Origin: Streptomyces hyaluromycini
GTDB taxonomy: Bacteria; Actinomycetota; Actinomycetes; Streptomycetales; Streptomycetaceae
NCBI RefSeq assembly: GCF_002217755.1
Contig: NZ_BCFL01000026.1
Location: 186,001 to 250,000 of the forward strand
Reading direction: 5' to 3'
Length of the DNA stretch: 64,000 bases
In this document: positions 59,087-64,000 of the stretch, in pieces
How positions within the stretch are numbered: position 1 is the first letter of the stretch
How the letters are laid out: every line of letters starts with the position of its first letter
Notes under the pieces: generated by a model
Told to the model about the DNA's origin: nothing
Databases searched by the model: none
Seen by the model: the letters and a program-made list of their open reading frames with translations, nothing else
Translations under genes and position numbers: made by a program

Positions 59087-61357
59087 TCAGGGGATGAGCC
59101 GCCACTGGTCGATGTAGCCGACGTCGATCGCGGCATGGTCCTGGACGCGGAGCTTCCAGGTGCCGGTCAGGGGCTGTGCGGAGGCGTCGACGGTGAACGT
59201 CTGGTCGACGTTGTCGGCGGAGCCGCCACTGCGGTTCAGGAGCGAGTAGACCGTTCCGTCGGGGCCGACCAGGTCGACCGTCAGGTCACCCCGGTAGGTG
59301 TGGATGATCTTCACGTAGACCTGGGTGGTCGTCGAGGCGTTACCGGTGCGGTCGGTGACGGTGATCGGGGACTCCACCGCGGAACTGTTGTCGGGGATGT
59401 CGACGCGGGTGGCGTTGGCGTAGACGTAGGCCACCTCCCACGAGAAGCTCACGGTGCTGCTCGCGCCGGTGTCGTCGGTGACCGTGATGGTGACGTCGCT
59501 GGTGCCGAGGGTGGTCGGGGTGCCGGAGATCAGGCCCGTGTCGCTCATCGTCAGTCCGTCCGGCAGGCCGGTCGCCGTGTACGTCAGGCCCGCGCCGGAG
59601 TTGGTGGTGTACGCGTCCGTCTGGAGGGTCACCGCCTGCCCGATGCCGCTGATCTGGTCGGTGATCGGTGCCACGTTGACGCCCAGCGCGATCCGGTTGC
59701 CCACGTTGATCGCCGCCCACGCGTCGGCCACGGCGAGGTAGGAGGGGCTGTAGGCGCCGAACAGGTCGGCCGCCGCCTGGAGCGTGGCCGTACGCGCGCC
59801 GGCGTAGTTCGTGCTCGACGTCATGTAGGTGGTGAGTGCCCGGTACCAGACGCGCTGGGCGTTGTCGATCCCGATCCCGGCCACCGGCCGGCCGTCGTAG
59901 GTGGGGCTGTCGTAGGCGACCCCGTTCACGGTCTTCGCCCCGCTGCCCTCGGAGAGCAGGTAGAAGAAGTGGTTGGCCGGGCCCGAGGAGTAGTGGACGT
60001 CGAGGCCGCCCAGCGAGGAGCTCCAGTAGTCGCTGGACGCACCGTCCTTGGAGGGCTTGTCCATGTAGCGCAGCGGGGTGCCGTTCCCGTTGATGTCGAT
60101 CTTCTCGCCGACCAGGTAGTCCGGGACGTCGGCCGGCAGGTTCTCGTAGAACTCGACGGCGGCGGCGAAGATGTCGGACGTGGCCTCGTTGAGACCGCCC
60201 GACTCGCCGGAGTAGGTGAGGCCCGCGGTGGCCGCGGTGACACCGTGGCTCATCTCGTGGGCGGCCACGTCGAGCGCGGTGAGCGGGTGGGTGTTGCCCG
60301 AACCGTCGCCGTACGTCATGCAGAAGCAGGCGTCCTGCCAGAAGGCGTTGACGTAGTTGTTGCCGTAGTGGGCGCGGCTGTACGCGGCGACGCCGTCGTT
60401 GCGTATGCCGTTGCGGCCGAAGACGTTCTTGTAGTAGTCCCAGGTGGCCGCCGCGCCGAAGGCGACGTCCACGCCCGCGGTCTGCCGGTTGGCCGCGGTG
60501 CCGTCACCCCAGACATCGTTGTCGTCGGTGAAGAGCGTGCCGGTGCCCGAGGTGCCCTGGTTCAGGTCGTAGGTGCGGTGTCCGGCGCGGTCGCCGTCGA
60601 CGAGCTGGTACGTCGAGCCGGAGAGCGTGGTGCTGAGCGGCACGGTGCCGTTGAACTGGCCGGTGCCGGTGCCGGTTTCGACGCCCTGGTACCTGAAGAT
60701 CTGTTTCCCGGAGTCCGCGTCGGTGATCACGTGGAGTTCGTTGGGGGTGCCGTCGTCCTGGAAGCCGCCGACCACGGACTCCCAGGCCAGGGCGGGCTTG
60801 CCGGAGGCGGCCCAGACGACCAGACGCGGGGCGCTGTTGATCGCGGGCTGCTCGGCGCCGGCCTTCGCGGCGGTGGTGAGCGCCTGGGCCTTCGCCGTCG
60901 CCGAGGAGATCTTCGCCTTGGTGGACGGGAGCGCGAGGGCCGCCTTCGTGGCCCGCGACACCGTGAGGCGGCCGCCGCTGTCGTGGACGATCAGGTCGCC
61001 GCCGAGGACGGGAAGGCCTGCGTAGGTGCGTTCGTAGCGGGTGTGCGTCGTACCGTCGGCGTCCTGGGCCACGTCCTTGACGAGCAGCTTCTCGCCGGCG
61101 CCGAGGCCGAGGGTCCTCGCGGTGTCAGGAGCGTCCGCCGCGGCGCTCTTGAGCAGCGCCGTACGCCTCGCCGGCGAGAGCGGGGCGGAGGCCGCGCCGG
61201 CGTCGGGGGTGGCCAGGATCTTGGCGGGGGCGTGAGCGTCGGATGCGGCCAAGGCGGTGCCGTGCTGGATTCCGGCCACGAGCATGGCACTTGCGGCGGC
61301 CAGCGCCAGGGTGACGCTGTGTCTGGTGCGATGCTGATGACGGTCCTGCCGGAACAT
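59087..61357 (-). CDS. Secreted M4 (thermolysin-type) metalloprotease with P domain
   Basis: A 756-residue extracellular neutral protease. The signal peptide ends near 35, and the FTP/PepSY propeptide covers about 60-230. The M4 catalytic domain follows, with zinc ligands H367 and H371 in HEMSH, E391 in GGLNEATSD, and the catalytic E368. An Ig-like putative domain (about 555-640) and a C-terminal proprotein-convertase P domain (about 645-756; RVDIPDNSS, HTYRGDLTVDLVGPDG, IDQWRL) complete it. ATG 61357 has GGAG 5 nt upstream. It digests external protein and could expose glycans from glycoproteins, although no link to the glycan locus is shown by the sequence. Confidence 0.93.
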   Translation of the reverse strand: MFRQDRHQHRTRHSVTLALAAASAMLVAGIQHGTALAASDAHAPAKILATPDAGAASAPLSPARRTALLKSAAADAPDTARTLGLGAGEKLLVKDVAQDADGTTHTRYERTYAGLPVLGGDLIVHDSGGRLTVSRATKAALALPSTKAKISSATAKAQALTTAAKAGAEQPAINSAPRLVVWAASGKPALAWESVVGGFQDDGTPNELHVITDADSGKQIFRYQGVETGTGTGQFNGTVPLSTTLSGSTYQLVDGDRAGHRTYDLNQGTSGTGTLFTDDNDVWGDGTAANRQTAGVDVAFGAAATWDYYKNVFGRNGIRNDGVAAYSRAHYGNNYVNAFWQDACFCMTYGDGSGNTHPLTALDVAAHEMSHGVTAATAGLTYSGESGGLNEATSDIFAAAVEFYENLPADVPDYLVGEKIDINGNGTPLRYMDKPSKDGASSDYWSSSLGGLDVHYSSGPANHFFYLLSEGSGAKTVNGVAYDSPTYDGRPVAGIGIDNAQRVWYRALTTYMTSSTNYAGARTATLQAAADLFGAYSPSYLAVADAWAAINVGNRIALGVNVAPITDQISGIGQAVTLQTDAYTTNSGAGLTYTATGLPDGLTMSDTGLISGTPTTLGTSDVTITVTDDTGASSTVSFSWEVAYVYANATRVDIPDNSSAVESPITVTDRTGNASTTTQVYVKIIHTYRGDLTVDLVGPDGTVYSLLNRSGGSADNVDQTFTVDASAQPLTGTWKLRVQDHAAIDVGYIDQWRLIP

Positions 61358-61790
61358 GCGTTCTCCTTCTGTGGGGTGATCGGGCCTGGTGGGCCCGGGA
61401 GAGCGGGTCGGCCTGGTGAGGCCGTCCGGCGGCGCGCGGGTGGGTGGCACGGCGCGAGGAGGGGTCAGGTCCTCGCTGCCGTGCGGGGTGAAGACAGGGG
61501 TCGGACACGGGAGTTGTGTGGGACAACCTGTGAGTAGACGGTGAACTTTCGGAGAGCAGATTGACACCCGGAGGCCACGAATGTCATGACCGCATCAGAA
61601 CAACGGCTTGAACTGGCGGTTGCGAGCGGCTGGTTCGAACGCCCGGACAGTGCTTTTCGGCCGCTGGTTCGGCGCGGCCGCGTGCTAGCGGAGTCGCGTG
61701 CCAGCGGAGCCATGTGCTGGTGGAGTCGCGTGCCAGCGGAGCCACGTGCGTGCGGGGCCCGTCGAGCCGGATCGCCCGCGGTGTGACGGC
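61358..61790. other. Intergenic, 433 bp, with repeat array
   Basis: The interval carries the upstream region of the M4 gene and a five-unit 16-bp tandem repeat (61680-61759). A 66-codon open frame at 61586 runs through the repeat, but its ribosome-binding site is poorly spaced and its composition follows the repeat; I do not call it a gene. Confidence 0.5.
61680..61759. repeat. Five imperfect 16-bp tandem repeats
   Basis: Units are GCGTGCTAGCGGAGTC, GCGTGCCAGCGGAGCC, ATGTGCTGGTGGAGTC, GCGTGCCAGCGGAGCC and ACGTGCGTGCGGGGCC. Units 2 and 4 are identical, which implies duplication of a 32-bp block. It lies just beyond the HxlR gene stop. Confidence 0.88.
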
Positions 61791-62195
61791 CTAGCTCTCG
61801 GCCTCCGTGTCATAGCGCTCGCGTGCCTCGTGGACCTGCTCGATGTGGGTCTCCGCCCAGTCCTTCACGCCTGCCAGGAGCAGGGACAGGCTGTCCCCGA
61901 GCGGGGTGAGTTCGTAGTCCACGCGGACGGGGACGGCCGGGGTGACCGTGCGGGCGAGGATGCCGTCTCGTTCCAGTGAGCGCAGGGTCTGGGTGAGCAT
62001 CTTGGGGCTGACGCCGGCGATCTTGCGGGAGAGCTCGCTGTAGCGCATCGGGCCGGGGGACAGTGCGCAGACGACGAGGCTGACCCACTTGTCGCTGATC
62101 CGGTCGAGGAGCTGGTTGGTGGGGCAGGACCGGATGAACGCGTCGTACTCCACGCGCGCCTGCTCGCGCCGCTGGGCCGCCGTCGTCGTCGGCAT
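61791..62195 (-). CDS. HxlR-family transcriptional regulator (second)
   Basis: A 134-residue winged-helix protein (CPTNQLLDRISDKWVSLVV, VSPKMLTQTLRSLERDGILA). Cysteines flank helix 1 (RSCPT, VVCAL), as in redox- or aldehyde-sensing family members. ATG 62195 is the natural start. It is divergent from an NADPH-quinone-type oxidoreductase gene, with an inverted repeat in the 125-bp gap, so it probably represses that gene and itself. Confidence 0.88.
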   Translation of the reverse strand: MPTTTAAQRREQARVEYDAFIRSCPTNQLLDRISDKWVSLVVCALSPGPMRYSELSRKIAGVSPKMLTQTLRSLERDGILARTVTPAVPVRVDYELTPLGDSLSLLLAGVKDWAETHIEQVHEARERYDTEAES

Positions 62196-62231
62196 CGCTC
62201 ACCTCTGGGGGACCTAGGCACCTTCAGGTAA

Positions 62232-62252
62232 CTACTTACCAGAAGATAGTAG
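62232..62252. promoter_or_regulatory. Candidate HxlR operator CTACT-N11-AGTAG
   Basis: An inverted repeat (arms CTACT and AGTAG) in an AT-rich patch between divergent HxlR and oxidoreductase genes. Spacing suits a winged-helix dimer on one DNA face. Confidence 0.5.
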
Positions 62253-62320
62253 CTCTTCCTAGGGTTGCAGACAGCTGAGGAGAGACCGAAGCGAGAGCGA
62301 CTTACAGGGAGCAGGCCGTC

Positions 62321-63211
62321 ATGCGTGCAGCAGTGGTGAACAGGTTCGGCGGGCCCGAGGCCGTGGAGGTGGTGGAGACCGAGCGGCCCGAGCCGGGCCC
62401 GCGCCAGGTGCGGATCAAGGTCGCGGCGGCCGCGCTGAACCCCGCGGACGCGGGCGTGCGGGCCGGGTTCTTCGGCGGCGCGGGCAAGCGGATCGGGCTC
62501 GGCTGGGACGTCGCCGGGACCGTGGACGCGGCCGGCGCCGCCACCGCCTGGGGCGTCGGCGACCAGGTGGTGGCGCTGGACCCCGGCATGGTGCGGCCGC
62601 TCGGCACCCACGCCGAGTACGTCGTGGTGGAGGCGGACGCGGTGGCCTCGGCACCGGCCACGGTGGACGCGGTGCATGCGGCGACGCTGCCGCTGAACGG
62701 ACTCACCGCCGTACAGGCCCTGGACCTGCTGGAGTTGGCCGAGGGGCAGTCCCTCCTGGTCACCGGTGCGGCGGGCGCGGTCGGCGGCTTCGCCGTCCAA
62801 CTGGCCACCCACCGAGGGGTGTCGGTGACCGCACTGGCCCGCGAGGCCGACGAGGAGCTCGTACGGACGCTGGGAGCAGCGCACTTCACGGCGGGCGGGG
62901 TCGAGGCCGGGAGCTTCGACGCGGTACTGGACGCGGCGGCTCTCGGCGCGGCGGCCCTGGAGTGGGTGCGTGACGGGGGCCGCTACGTCGGCGTCCGGCC
63001 CGGAGCCGAGCCGGCGCCGGTGCGCGGGATACGGACGACCGCCGTCGCCGTGACCGCCGACGGGGCACGCCTCGCCGAACTGGCGGGACTCGTGGACGAG
63101 GGCGTGCTGACGCTCCGGGTGGCCGAGACATTCCCCCTGGAGGAGGCAGCCAAGGCACACGCCCGCCTCGCGGAGGGCGGGGTGCGGGGGCGGCTGGTGC
63201 TCATCCCCTGA
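62321..63211 (+). CDS. MDR-family NADP-dependent oxidoreductase
   Basis: A 296-residue zinc-free medium-chain reductase. The GroES-like half contains GLGWDVAGTVDAAG; the Rossmann half has VTGAAGAVGGFAVQLA near residue 148. It probably reduces quinones or electrophilic alkenes and is induced through the divergent HxlR repressor. ATG 62321 is set by the conserved MRAAVVNRFGG opening, with AGGGAG upstream. A strong hairpin follows 55 nt after the stop. Confidence 0.88.
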   Translation: MRAAVVNRFGGPEAVEVVETERPEPGPRQVRIKVAAAALNPADAGVRAGFFGGAGKRIGLGWDVAGTVDAAGAATAWGVGDQVVALDPGMVRPLGTHAEYVVVEADAVASAPATVDAVHAATLPLNGLTAVQALDLLELAEGQSLLVTGAAGAVGGFAVQLATHRGVSVTALAREADEELVRTLGAAHFTAGGVEAGSFDAVLDAAALGAAALEWVRDGGRYVGVRPGAEPAPVRGIRTTAVAVTADGARLAELAGLVDEGVLTLRVAETFPLEEAAKAHARLAEGGVRGRLVLIP

Positions 63212-63266
63212 AGGCTCGTCGTTGCCGTCGCCTTGAGCGTCCCGCCCCCGTGGGAACGAGTACTTG

Positions 63267-63296
63267 CCCGGCCGCCGCGATGTACCGGCGGCCGGG
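63267..63296 (+). terminator. Terminator after MDR oxidoreductase gene
   Basis: CCCGGCCGCCG and CGGCGGCCGGG form a perfect 11-bp stem with an 8-nt loop, followed by TCTT. Confidence 0.8.
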
Positions 63297-63354
63297 TCTT
63301 CGGGATCCGCCGGGCGGTGTGGCCATGACCGGCCTTCCGGCGGAGGTCCGGCGT

Positions 63355-63364
63355 ACCGTACGGT
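63355..63364. promoter_or_regulatory. Palindrome ACCGTACGGT upstream of ABC gene
   Basis: A perfect 10-bp dyad about 60 nt before the start codon. TetR/PadR-type regulators often bind such sites at exporter promoters. Confidence 0.35.
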
Positions 63365-63392
63365 GCGGATGAAGGACCGCTCCGGCCGAGCC

Positions 63393-63416
63393 GGGGCGGG
63401 GCGGGGCGGGGCGGGG
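63393..63416 (+). promoter_or_regulatory. G-quadruplex-forming tract at ABC gene leader
   Basis: Five GGGG runs separated by single C residues end 8 nt before the ATG and merge into the GGGGAAGGAAG ribosome-binding stretch. Four G-tracts with 1-nt loops is a strong quadruplex pattern on the coding strand, hence in the mRNA. Confidence 0.6.
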
Positions 63417-63424
63417 AAGGAAGC

Positions 63425-64000
63425 ATGAGCGAGCAGTCCGGCGGTCACGGCACTCTTGCGGACATCGGGACGCCGACCGGCCAGATGGTGGTGGTCGAGG
63501 ACCTGCGCCGCACTTACGGCAGCGGCGACACCGCCGTCCACGCCCTGCGAGGTGTTTCCTTCAGCGTGCCGCGCGGCGAACTCGTCGCCCTCAGAGGTCG
63601 TTCCGGCTCCGGCAAGACCACCGTGCTCAACCTGGTCGGCGGCCTCGACACTCCGGACGGCGGCCGGATCATCCTGGACGGTACCGACCTGGCCGGGCTC
63701 GGCGACGACGACCTGCTGGCGCTGCGCCGCGACCGCATCGGCTTCGTCTTCCAGTCCTTCGGCCTCATCCCGATCCTGACCGCCGCCGAGAACGTCGGGG
63801 TCCCGTTGCGCCTGCGGAAGGTCCCGGCCCGCGAGCGCGAAGCCCGCGTCGGCCTCCTGCTCTCCCTGGTCGGCCTCTCCGACCACGCCGACCAGCGTCC
63901 CGGCGAGCTGTCCGGCGGCCAGCAGCAGCGGGTCGCGATCGCCCGCGCGCTCGCCAACAACCCCGCTCTGATCATCGCCGACGAACCCACCGGCCAGCTC
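63425..64000 (+). CDS. MacB/LolD-type ABC transporter ATPase (cut by window end)
   Basis: The first 192 codons of an ABC ATPase; the C-terminal 40-60 residues lie beyond the window. Walker A GRSGSGKTT, the Q-loop (FVFQSFGLIP), the signature LSGGQQQR and Walker B LIIADEPTG are all present. The pattern VVVEDLRRTYGSGDTAVHAL matches MacB/LolD/FtsE-like ATPases that work with large FtsX-fold permeases, which I would expect just downstream. A purine-rich GGGGAAGGAAG precedes ATG 63425. Export of an antimicrobial or lipoprotein is the family's usual role. Confidence 0.9.
   Translation, partial: MSEQSGGHGTLADIGTPTGQMVVVEDLRRTYGSGDTAVHALRGVSFSVPRGELVALRGRSGSGKTTVLNLVGGLDTPDGGRIILDGTDLAGLGDDDLLALRRDRIGFVFQSFGLIPILTAAENVGVPLRLRKVPAREREARVGLLLSLVGLSDHADQRPGELSGGQQQRVAIARALANNPALIIADEPTGQL

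Noticed and set aside
58907..61537. A long open frame antisense to the M4 protease gene
   Set aside because: The product is Val/Gly/Arg-rich with no motif; the opposite strand encodes a full M4 protease with all catalytic residues.
61610..61660. tRNA-like GGTTCGAA sequence
   Set aside because: No acceptor stem, D-arm or anticodon arm can be drawn around it; GGTTCAAATC in the glycan locus was rejected as tRNA for the same reason.
57230..61759. Repeat arrays considered as CRISPR
   Set aside because: Units are 7 or 16 bp, directly adjacent and without unique spacers, and there are no cas genes.
61586..61786. Small 66-codon open frame
   Set aside because: Half of it is the tandem repeat and the ribosome-binding site is poorly placed; no evidence for translation.

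Overview
The window is a GC-rich chromosomal segment of a Streptomyces or close relative. The grounds are strong G/C bias at third codon positions, frequent GTG and TTG starts, many GTGA/ATGA stop-start overlaps, two large LuxR-type (LAL) regulators, a sugar ABC importer with no ATPase of its own, and a dense set of secreted hydrolases. I read 48 protein-coding genes. One is cut by the right edge. I saw no rRNA, tRNA, CRISPR array, transposase, integrase or attachment site.

Layout. 33-8375: a secreted multidomain GH35 beta-galactosidase, an NlpC/P60 wall peptidase with a partner gene, a lipoprotein and a small lytic transglycosylase-like protein. 8647-24835: a carbohydrate-uptake locus with a NagZ-type GH3, a GH5-like clan-A hydrolase, a BadF-type (GlcNAc-kinase-like) kinase, a second GH3, a sugar ABC importer, a SurA/PpiC-like protein with a histidine-rich tail coupled to a GH38 alpha-mannosidase, an RpiR regulator and a UPF0309 SIS protein. 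24956-29009: an FUSC membrane protein, a polysaccharide deacetylase and a DUF2306 protein. 29110-38658: two LAL regulators flanking an NTF2-like secreted protein, a Tat-exported DUF3500 protein and an HSL esterase. 38817-49248: mostly redox enzymes and small regulators (LLM/F420, SRPBCC, HxlR, SDR, lipoamide dehydrogenase-like, tautomerase, VOC, ArsR, MDR, TetR, MarR, a Bcr/CflA drug exporter). 49338-53303: a two-component system with DedA and a COG4705 membrane protein. 53401-61357: an NB-ARC/TPR protein, a TagF/GT-B-like protein containing a heptanucleotide repeat, a secreted GH3 and an M4 metalloprotease. 61791-64000: an HxlR/MDR pair and the start of a MacB-type ABC transporter.

The 8.6-24.8 kb locus is the most coherent system. 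None of its glycosidases has a signal peptide, so the importer would bring in an oligosaccharide that is cut in the cytosol by alpha-mannosidase, a candidate beta-mannosidase and a candidate beta-N-acetylglucosaminidase. A BadF-type kinase could then phosphorylate the released aminosugar and the SIS protein could act on the phosphate. This looks like intracellular use of mannose-GlcNAc glycans such as N-glycan cores. A GGTTCAA(A)TC element recurs in four regulatory regions of the locus, with a weaker relative in the fifth, and is a candidate operator for the local RpiR regulator. The histidine-tailed SurA-like gene translationally coupled to the metal-dependent GH38 enzyme is a candidate dedicated metallochaperone and is the most novel arrangement I see.
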